Source: Marinococcus luteus (GTDB lineage Bacteria > Bacillota > Bacilli > Bacillales > Marinococcaceae). From it: DNA of 64,000 nt. The stretch covers positions 930,001 to 994,000 of the forward strand of contig NZ_FNNC01000001.1 in the NCBI RefSeq assembly GCF_900106595.1, in the 5' to 3' direction. The position numbers were made by a program, and so were the translations under genes. The notes below the pieces were generated by a model. It was not told the origin of the DNA, ran no database searches, and worked only from the letters and a program-made list of their open reading frames with translations. Positions 57,279-64,000 of the stretch are shown one piece after another. Within the stretch, counting starts at the first letter, position 1. Each line of letters starts with the position of its first letter.

Positions 57279-59066
57279 CTATTCGTCTTCATCCTCTTTT
57301 TCAAAAACATCAAGCTTAAGATGCAGTTCCTCAAGCTGTCTGCTGCTTACTTTCCCCGGCGCCTGGGTTAATGGATCGGTGGCACTCGCCGTCTTCGGGA
57401 AGGCAATTGTATCTCTCAGATTATTTCTGCCTGCGAGGATCATGACGATCCGGTCAAGACCAAATGCTATGCCGCCGTGCGGCGGTGCGCCGTAATCAAA
57501 GGCTTCCATAAGAAAATCGAACTGTTCTTTCGCTTCTTCCTTATTAAATCCAAGAGCCGTAAACATTCTCTCCTGCAGGTCTTTTTCATAAATACGCTGC
57601 GATCCCCCGCCAATTTCATAGCCATTCAACACGAGGTCGTAAGCCTCCGCCCTGATATCTTCCGGCTTTGTTTCAAGCAGGTGGGCATCGTCCTCCACCG
57701 GCCGTGTAAACGGGTGGTGCATCGCTACATAACGGTCGTCGTCCTTGTTATATTCCATCAACGGAAATTCTGTCACCCAGAGGAAATTAAACGTGCTGCG
57801 GTCAATCATATCGAGCTCTTTTCCGAATTTCAGGCGCAGAGCACCAAGAGAATCCCAGACCACCTGATGGCTGTCTGCTCCAAAGAACAGCAGATCTTCT
57901 GCTTCTGCCCCCATTGCTTCCCTGAGCGACGCTGTTTCTTCATCGCTTAAGAATTTCGCAACCGGGCCTTTCAGTTCATTTTCCTCTACCTTCAGCCAGG
58001 CAAGACCTTTCGCCCCGTAAGCAGCCACAAATTCCGCCAGATCGTCAATTTCTTTACGGGACATCTGGTTAGCAACGCCTTTGACGTTCAGCCCTTTAAT
58101 GATGCCCCCTGAAGCCGCAGCATTTTTGAATACTTTAAAATCACTGTTTTTTAAAACATAGGTCAGCTCCACAAGCTCCATGCCAAACCTGGTTTCCGGC
58201 TTATCGGATCCGTAGCGGTTCATCGCTTCATAATACGTCATACGCGGGAATGGTGTTTCAATATCGACCCCGCGCGTTTCCTTCAACAGCCCGGCCATCA
58301 TTGTTTCCATCATGGAGAAAAGGTCCTCTGTATCCAGAAAGGCTGTTTCAATGTCCACCTGGGTAAATTCCGGCTGCCGGTCGGCCCGGAGGTCCTCATC
58401 CCGGAAACAGCGCACAATCTGATAATAACGCTCAAATCCCGAGACCATTAAAAGCTGTTTGAACAGCTGCGGGGACTGCGGCAGAGCATAAAACTCCCCG
58501 GGATGGACCCGGCTTGGCACCAGATAGTCTCTTGCCCCTTCAGGCGTGCTTTTGGTGAGCATCGGCGTTTCCATATCGAAAAAGTCACGGTCATCGAGAA
58601 AACGGCGGATGAACTTTGTGGTCTGGTGACGGAGCTTGAACGTCTCCTGCATATCCGGGCGCCGAAGATCAAGATAGCGGTAGCGGAGCCTTACGTCTTC
58701 AGAAACATTAGTATCTGCTTCAATTTGAAACGGCAGCGGCTTCGAAGCATTCATAATCGAAAGCTTATCGACACGGACTTCCACCTTTCCGGTCGGAATT
58801 TTTTCATTGTACGTTTCTTCATCGCGCTGCACAACAATTCCTTCTACGTCGAGCACATATTCGCTGCGGACCCTTTCCGCTGCGTTCAGTGCTTCCTCGG
58901 ACTGTTCGGGAGTCGCCACCACTTGTACGATCCCCGAACGGTCCCTGAGATCAATAAAGACCACCTGGCCTAAGTCCCGGCGGGTCTGGGCCCAGCCTTT
59001 CAATCTTACTTTTTCGCCTATCAGCGCTTCCTGGATGTCTCCGCAATGATGCGTCCGTCCTATCAT
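57279..59066 (-). CDS. aspS: Aspartate--tRNA ligase
   Basis: The 595-aa bacterial-type class IIb enzyme has an OB anticodon-binding domain (about 1-105), and motif 2 [23 protein letters not shown]. The bacterial GAD insertion is at about 290-420, and motif 3 [15 protein letters not shown]. It overlaps hisS by 4 nt and shares its T-box-controlled transcript. Discrimination between Asp-only and Asp/Asn charging was not attempted. Confidence 0.97.
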   Translation of the reverse strand: MIGRTHHCGDIQEALIGEKVRLKGWAQTRRDLGQVVFIDLRDRSGIVQVVATPEQSEEALNAAERVRSEYVLDVEGIVVQRDEETYNEKIPTGKVEVRVDKLSIMNASKPLPFQIEADTNVSEDVRLRYRYLDLRRPDMQETFKLRHQTTKFIRRFLDDRDFFDMETPMLTKSTPEGARDYLVPSRVHPGEFYALPQSPQLFKQLLMVSGFERYYQIVRCFRDEDLRADRQPEFTQVDIETAFLDTEDLFSMMETMMAGLLKETRGVDIETPFPRMTYYEAMNRYGSDKPETRFGMELVELTYVLKNSDFKVFKNAAASGGIIKGLNVKGVANQMSRKEIDDLAEFVAAYGAKGLAWLKVEENELKGPVAKFLSDEETASLREAMGAEAEDLLFFGADSHQVVWDSLGALRLKFGKELDMIDRSTFNFLWVTEFPLMEYNKDDDRYVAMHHPFTRPVEDDAHLLETKPEDIRAEAYDLVLNGYEIGGGSQRIYEKDLQERMFTALGFNKEEAKEQFDFLMEAFDYGAPPHGGIAFGLDRIVMILAGRNNLRDTIAFPKTASATDPLTQAPGKVSSRQLEELHLKLDVFEKEDEDE

Positions 59067-60346
59067 TGTTCTTTCCTCCCTGTACGTTCCTGCATAGTAG
59101 TAATAAATGCCGACAGCGGCACTTCTTCCTGCGCGCCGGTCTCCATATTTTTAATGTTAACTGCTTCTGCTTCCAGCTCATCGTCGCCAATGACGACGGT
59201 GAAGGTGCTGTTTGTACGGTCCGCTGCTTTAAACTGGGCTTTTGTTTTACGGTCCATGTAATCCTTATCGGCTTTGACGCCTGCCCTCCGGAGCTCATGC
59301 ACCAGGGAGACGGATCGCTTTTTGGCTTCCTCTCCCATTGCCACAATGTAGCAGTCCAGGTTTTTTTCTGCCGGGAGCTCTACGTTCTGGGTATTGAGTG
59401 CCATCAGCAGCCGCTCAATGCTAAGCGCAAATCCGATGCCAGGTGTGTCCGGTCCGCCAATATCCTCAATCAGGCCATTGTAGCGGCCGCCGCCCATAAG
59501 CGTTGTAATCGCGCCAAACCCTTCTCCTTCAATCATAATTTCGAAGGCTGTGTGGGTGTAATAATCCAGGCCGCGCACAAGGTTCGCATCCACTTCGTAA
59601 GTAATGCCCATTTCATCAAGCATTGTTTTAACCTGGTTGAAATAGCTGCTTGACTCTTCATTTAAGTGATCAAGAATAGAAGGCGCATCCGCCATCAGCG
59701 GGTGGTCTTTATCCTTTTTGCAGTCAAGAATCCGAAGCGGATTGGTGTGCAGGCGCTCCTGGCAGTCACTGCAGAATTCTCCGATCCGGGGCTCAAAATG
59801 AGAAACAAGCGCCTCACGATGGGCCGTCCGGCTCTCCTTGTCCCCAAGGCTGTTGACAACCAGCTTAAGGCCCTTGAGATTCATTTCTTCATAAAACTGC
59901 ATGGCAAGCCCTATAACTTCTGCGTCAATCGCAGGATCCGCGCTCCCGATTGCCTCCACACCGAATTGCACAAACTGCCTCATGCGTCCGGACTGCGGGC
60001 GCTCATAGCGGAACATCGGTCCGGTGTAATACAGCTTCACCGGCTGACCGGCCCATCCGTACATTTTGTTTTCCACATAGGAGCGCACAATGGAAGCCGT
60101 GTTTTCCGGACGGAGCGTGAGCTGTCTTCCGCCTTTGTCTTCGAACGTATACATTTCTTTTTGCACGATATCCGTGGAATCCCCCACTCCCCGTGCAAAC
60201 AGCTCGGTTTGTTCAAAAACGGGGGTTCTTATTTCACTGTAGTTAAACCGGCTGCAGATATCGTCTATTTTTTGTTCAATAAACTGCCACTTTTCCGATT
60301 CGCCCGGAAGTATATCCTGGGTCCCTCTTGGAATTCGATAAGCCAT
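59063..60346 (-). CDS. hisS: Histidine--tRNA ligase
   Basis: The 427-aa class II enzyme has the motifs [31 protein letters not shown] and the histidine-specific [17 protein letters not shown]-terminal anticodon-binding domain follows (about 330-425). It is the first gene of hisS-aspS behind a T-box leader. Confidence 0.97.
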   Translation of the reverse strand: MAYRIPRGTQDILPGESEKWQFIEQKIDDICSRFNYSEIRTPVFEQTELFARGVGDSTDIVQKEMYTFEDKGGRQLTLRPENTASIVRSYVENKMYGWAGQPVKLYYTGPMFRYERPQSGRMRQFVQFGVEAIGSADPAIDAEVIGLAMQFYEEMNLKGLKLVVNSLGDKESRTAHREALVSHFEPRIGEFCSDCQERLHTNPLRILDCKKDKDHPLMADAPSILDHLNEESSSYFNQVKTMLDEMGITYEVDANLVRGLDYYTHTAFEIMIEGEGFGAITTLMGGGRYNGLIEDIGGPDTPGIGFALSIERLLMALNTQNVELPAEKNLDCYIVAMGEEAKKRSVSLVHELRRAGVKADKDYMDRKTKAQFKAADRTNSTFTVVIGDDELEAEAVNIKNMETGAQEEVPLSAFITTMQERTGRKEQ

Positions 60347-60383
60347 GCTCGTTCCTCCCTTTATCTGTTCAGCTTTTCCACAT

Positions 60384-60644
60384 AAAAAAACCGACCCTCA
60401 TGAATCATGAGGGACGGTTGATCCGCGTTGCCACCCTAATTGAAACGACACTCGTTTCCACTTCATGCCTGTAACGAAGGCGCACGTTTATTCCTACCGG
60501 CTGCTCGGCAGCATTCGAAATAAAACCTACAAAGTGTCTTTCAACAGGGGAGAAAGAGAAGGACTTCCAGCCTCAGGTCCTTCTTCTCTGGCAGTCTGCC
60601 GCGCTGTTTACTTTCTTTATCATCGGATTTAGCTGTTCTTCTGT
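60384..60644 (-). ncRNA. T-box leader of hisS-aspS
   Basis: The minus strand contains the T-box core AGGGTGGCAACGCGG (60437-60423), followed by a terminator (CCGTCCCTCATGA, TTC, ATGAGGGTCGG and T7). Further 5', the segment GAAAGACACTTTG, in the expected 3' side of stem I, offers GAC (Asp), which overlaps CAC (His). Transcription would continue when the cognate tRNA is uncharged. Confidence 0.93.
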
Positions 60645-60650
60645 AAAACA

Positions 60651-60679
60651 ATCTTACGAATCTTCCCGGGGATTGTCAA
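60651..60679 (-). promoter_or_regulatory. Promoter of hisS-aspS
   Basis: Minus-strand TTGACA (60679-60674), 17-nt spacer, TAAGAT (60656-60651). The -35 box overlaps the stop codon of dtd. Confidence 0.8.
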
Positions 60680-61134
60680 CCATTTCCCTGGCTTTTCGGG
60701 GAATCCAGTATGAGGGTCACCGGTCCGTTATTCGTAAGAGATATATCCATATCCGCACCGAACACACCTGTTTCCACGTGAACGCTTTGCTGTGCGAGAA
60801 GTTCGTTAAACTGGAGATAATACGCTTTGGCCTTATCCGGCGCCGCCGCTTCCATAAAGTTTGGGCGGCGCCCTTTCTGCGTATTGCCGTAAAGCGTAAA
60901 CTGGGGAATAGATAATACGCGGGCACCTTCGTCGAGCACAGATCGGTTCATTTTCCCCGCTTCGTCCTCAAACACGCGGAGATTGCTAACCTTCTCTGCC
61001 ATCCACGCCAGGTCCTTTTCAGTGTCCTCTCCGTGAATGCCTACAAAAAGCACCAGTCCTGAAGATATTTCTCCAGTTACTTCATCCCCGACACGGCACG
61101 CCGCCTCTTTGCTTCTCTGCAGTACCACTTTCAC
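60676..61134 (-). CDS. dtd: D-aminoacyl-tRNA deacylase
   Basis: Removes D-amino acids (and glycine) mischarged on tRNA. The 152-aa protein starts [18 protein letters not shown] and has the Gly-cisPro motif [11 protein letters not shown]. The usual SQFTLY motif reads PQFTLY here ([19 protein letters not shown]), a Ser-to-Pro change in an otherwise intact gene. It lies between relA and hisS in the usual order. Confidence 0.95.
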   Translation of the reverse strand: MKVVLQRSKEAACRVGDEVTGEISSGLVLFVGIHGEDTEKDLAWMAEKVSNLRVFEDEAGKMNRSVLDEGARVLSIPQFTLYGNTQKGRRPNFMEAAAPDKAKAYYLQFNELLAQQSVHVETGVFGADMDISLTNNGPVTLILDSPKSQGNG

Positions 61135-61163
61135 GCTGAACGACCCTTTCTCTCCTGCAATCG

Positions 61164-63344
61164 TTAATGCATCACCCGCCGCACGGAATAAATATCAGGG
61201 AGCCCCTTAATTTTATCCACGACCCGGCGCAGATGATCGGTATTGCTGATATTTACTGTTACATGAATAATAGCCATTTTGTTTTTATCTGCTTTGCCGC
61301 TGACAGCGCTCATATTGGTTTTCGTTTCAGTCACCGCCTGCAGCACAGCGTTTAAAAGCCCGCGCCGGTCATAACCGGTCACTTCAATATCCACATTATA
61401 GTTTTTCGATTTCTCAGCCGCGCCTTCCCACTCAACAGATAATAGACGCGGTTCCGAATCTTCGTTTTTAATATTTGGACAGTCGCTCCGGTGCACGGAA
61501 ACGCCCCGGCCTTTCGTAATAAAGCCTACAATGTCATCGCCCGGAACCGGGTTACAGCATCGCGACAGACGCACGAGCAGATTATCGACACCTTTAACTC
61601 TCACTCCGGCACCGGTCTTTCTCGTTGGCGTTGACGGCTGTACGTCTTTGACAGCTTCAGCCACAGACTTTTGTTCAGCGGCCTGTTCCTGCTCCTGGCG
61701 GGCCCGGTCGGTCAGCCTTGTGACAATCTGCTTCGGACTGACACCGTTATACCCTACTGCCGCAAACATATCTTCGTCATTGGAAAAGCTGAATTTGTCG
61801 GCTGTTTCCTGCCGGTTTTCTTCGTTTAATATCTCTTTAGGCTCGTAGTTTTGCGCCCGCAGCTCGCGCTCCACCATTTCACGGCCTTTTTGAATATTTT
61901 CTTCACGCCGTTCTTTTTTGAAAAACTGCTTGATTTTATTTTTGGCATGAGAGCTTTTCGTCAGCTTCAGCCAATCCTGGCTTGGACCGTAGGAATGCTT
62001 GGACGTAAGCATTTCTACAATATCACCGGTCGTCAGTTCATGATCAAGCGGCACCATTTTGCCATTTACCTTTGCCCCAATCGACCTGTTGCCGATCTCC
62101 GTATGAATCCGATAGGCAAAATCAATCGGGACTGATCCACGCGGAAGCTCAATGACATCGCCCTTTGGCGTAAACACAAACACCATATCGGAAAATAAGT
62201 CGATCTTGAGCGATTCCATAAACTCCTGGGCGTCCGGCGTATCGTCCTGCCATTCCAGAATTTCACGGAACCAGGTGAGCTTGTCTTCAAGGGACTGTTT
62301 GTTCTGCGCGTCCTTGCCTTCCTTATACGCCCAGTGAGCTGCCACACCAAATTCAGCGATACGGTGCATTTCCCTCGAGCGGATCTGTACCTCGAGAGGC
62401 TCGCCGTTCGGCCCGATGACGGTCGTATGAAGAGACTGATACATATTCGCCTTCGGCATGGCGATATAGTCCTTGAAACGGCCCGGCATCGGCTTCCAGC
62501 AGGTGTGAATAATTCCAAGCACGGCGTAGCAGTCCTTAATACTGTCCACAATAATACGTACAGCCAGCAGGTCATAAATTTCATTAAACTGCTTTTTATC
62601 CTTCACCATTTTTCGGTAAATGCTGTAGATATGCTTCGGCCGCCCGTACATTTCGGCATTGATTTTTAAATCATTCACGTTTTCCTGAATGTTATCAATC
62701 ACCTGGTCAATGTATTCTTCCCGTTCGGCGCGCTTTTGTTTCATCAAATTCACAATGCGGTAATACTGCTGGGGCTCGAGGTAACGGAGCGCCGTATCCT
62801 CAAGCTCCCATTTGATTGTGGAAATACCTAATCGATGAGCAAGCGGGGCAAAAATTTCCAATGTTTCATTAGAAATGCGGCGCTGTTTTTCCGGTGGAAG
62901 ATGCTTCAGGGTCCGCATGTTGTGCAGGCGGTCTGCAAGCTTAATCAGGATCACCCGGATGTCCTTGGCCATTGCAACCACCATCTTGCGGTGGTTTTCG
63001 GCCTGCTGCTGTTCCTTCGATTTGTATTTGATTTTTTTCAGCTTCGTGACACCGTCTACAAGCATAGCAACTTCGCTGTTAAATTCCCGTTCGAGATCTT
63101 CGACGGTCACTTCTGTGTCTTCAACCACATCATGCATAAAAGCAGCCGCGATCGTGTCAGGATCCAATTGCAGTTCTATTAGAATACCGGCTACCTGAAT
63201 AGGGTGCAGGATATAAGGCTCGCCTGACTTCCGGTATTGTTCCTGATGGGCTTTTTCTGCATAATGATAAGCCTTATCCAAAAAAGCGACATTCGCTTCG
63301 GATAAATAAACGCCCGCTTTTTCCATTACTTCATCAATCGTCAT
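61164..63344 (-). CDS. relA: RelA/SpoT-type (p)ppGpp synthetase/hydrolase
   Basis: Bifunctional Rel of Firmicutes that makes and breaks the alarmone (p)ppGpp. The 726-aa protein has an HD hydrolase domain ([24 protein letters not shown], intact His-Asp, so hydrolysis is expected). The synthetase domain has [23 protein letters not shown] ([24 protein letters not shown]), a zinc/RIS-like region with [15 protein letters not shown], and a C-terminal ACT domain follow. The apt-relA-dtd order is conserved. Confidence 0.98.
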   Translation of the reverse strand: MTIDEVMEKAGVYLSEANVAFLDKAYHYAEKAHQEQYRKSGEPYILHPIQVAGILIELQLDPDTIAAAFMHDVVEDTEVTVEDLEREFNSEVAMLVDGVTKLKKIKYKSKEQQQAENHRKMVVAMAKDIRVILIKLADRLHNMRTLKHLPPEKQRRISNETLEIFAPLAHRLGISTIKWELEDTALRYLEPQQYYRIVNLMKQKRAEREEYIDQVIDNIQENVNDLKINAEMYGRPKHIYSIYRKMVKDKKQFNEIYDLLAVRIIVDSIKDCYAVLGIIHTCWKPMPGRFKDYIAMPKANMYQSLHTTVIGPNGEPLEVQIRSREMHRIAEFGVAAHWAYKEGKDAQNKQSLEDKLTWFREILEWQDDTPDAQEFMESLKIDLFSDMVFVFTPKGDVIELPRGSVPIDFAYRIHTEIGNRSIGAKVNGKMVPLDHELTTGDIVEMLTSKHSYGPSQDWLKLTKSSHAKNKIKQFFKKERREENIQKGREMVERELRAQNYEPKEILNEENRQETADKFSFSNDEDMFAAVGYNGVSPKQIVTRLTDRARQEQEQAAEQKSVAEAVKDVQPSTPTRKTGAGVRVKGVDNLLVRLSRCCNPVPGDDIVGFITKGRGVSVHRSDCPNIKNEDSEPRLLSVEWEGAAEKSKNYNVDIEVTGYDRRGLLNAVLQAVTETKTNMSAVSGKADKNKMAIIHVTVNISNTDHLRRVVDKIKGLPDIYSVRRVMH

Positions 63345-63493
63345 GGAATCACCCTTATTCGCCTTTCCACCTTATAATAGATACACGGTACACCTACCGG
63401 ACATAAACATCTGAATATGAAGAAATATAACGCTAATTGACTCTAATTTCAAGCCTCAGGCCTTTTTTCCGCCGCAGGCTCCTCCAGGTATAA

Positions 63494-63528
63494 TAATAAC
63501 CCCCGAACCACTGGTTGGCAGGGGGCTT
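63494..63528 (-). terminator. Terminator after apt
   Basis: Minus-strand CCCCC, an inner AACCA/TGGTT stem, GGGGG then TTATTATTATA. It lies about 20-50 nt after the apt stop. Confidence 0.75.
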
Positions 63529-63544
63529 AAGACAAATATCCGTA

Positions 63545-64000
63545 TTAATCAAACGTGACTAAAGAATAGACATTATAGTCATTCAATTCTTTATTGTTTC
63601 TTGCATCCAGATAGGAAAGCTCGATAAAGAAGGCGAGACCTGCCACTACTCCCCCAAGCTTTTCAACCAGCTGCACAGTAGCTTTTACGGTACCACCAGT
63701 AGCAAGCAGATCATCGGTGATAAGCACCCGCTGGCCGGGCTTAATGGCGTCTGTATGAATCGACAGACTTGCTTCCCCGTATTCCAGGCCGTAATCTTCC
63801 GTAATGGTTTCCCGTGGCAGCTTGCCTTCTTTGCGGATCGGCACAAATGCTTTTTCCATTGCATAAGCCACCGGGCAGCCGACCACAAACCCTCTCGCTT
63901 CCGGTCCGACAATTACATCAACGTCATGCTTGTCGGCAAATTCGATCATATTGTCGATGGCCTGCCGGTACACAGGCCCGTTCTGCATAAGAGTTGTAAT
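63545..64000 (-). CDS. apt: Adenine phosphoribosyltransferase (5' end outside window)
   Basis: Converts adenine and PRPP to AMP. Only the last 151 or so codons are inside the window, and the frame stays open through position 64000 (ITTL before [10 protein letters not shown]). The PRPP-binding motif [16 protein letters not shown] and the IVGPEARGF loop are present. The family is about 170 aa, so roughly 20 codons are missing. An internal Met at 63988 is not the true start. Confidence 0.96.
   Translation of the reverse strand: MTTLMQNGPVYRQAIDNMIEFADKHDVDVIVGPEARGFVVGCPVAYAMEKAFVPIRKEGKLPRETITEDYGLEYGEASLSIHTDAIKPGQRVLITDDLLATGGTVKATVQLVEKLGGVVAGLAFFIELSYLDARNNKELNDYNVYSLVTFD

Overview
The window is chromosomal DNA from a Gram-positive Firmicute of the Bacillaceae type. 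Gene content and order match the Bacillus yqe and yrr/yrv housekeeping clusters (floA back to yqeG, then mtnN to apt). Control signals are those of Firmicutes: a perfect CIRCE element, two T-box leaders, a SigW-type promoter, 6S RNA, strong Shine-Dalgarno sites and several TTG/GTG starts. A complete seven-gene Mrp Na+/H+ antiporter operon and several very acidic proteins fit a salt- or alkali-adapted species, but that is inference. No rRNA, tRNA, CRISPR, prophage or insertion sequence was found.

Region 1 (1-15100, minus strand): floA and an NfeD-type protease behind a SigW-type promoter; yqeY and rpsU; deoC; the translation-modification genes mtaB, rsmE and prmA; the heat-shock genes hrcA-grpE-dnaK-dnaJ under CIRCE; then hemW and lepA. 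Region 2 (15250-26351): rpsT (plus strand), then on the minus strand holA, comEC, an O-acetylhomoserine sulfhydrylase, comEA, a methyltransferase, and the rsfS-yqeK-nadD-yhbY-aroE-yqeH-yqeG block for ribosome assembly and cofactor synthesis.

Region 3 (26352-37885, mostly plus): mrpABCDEFG, the HU gene, a cysteine-free HesB-fold protein, an S9 peptidase, a CoA-type Nudix hydrolase, and the divergent mtnN/yrzA pair. It joins two clusters that lie apart in Bacillus subtilis. Region 4 (37942-50789, minus): yrrS, greA, an O-methyltransferase, mltG, yrzB-ruvX-ireB, alaS with an Ala T-box, recD2, a TPR protein, and the tRNA thiolation pair mnmA-yrvO.

Region 5 (50790-56977) is the least conventional part. 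It holds a free-standing PUA/EVE-like protein and an eight-helix membrane protein between yrvO and cymR, then rarA, a Cache-PAS sensor histidine kinase, the 6S RNA gene and a small unknown protein. Region 6 (57279-64000, minus) holds hisS-aspS under a T-box, dtd, relA and the 3' part of apt, which is cut by the window end.

Notable departures from the B. subtilis order are the absence of gpr/spoIIP between rpsT and lepA, replacement of comEB by a sulfhydrylase gene, and absence of pbpI and udk near greA. The hisS-aspS T-box contains a GACAC string in which Asp and His codons overlap.
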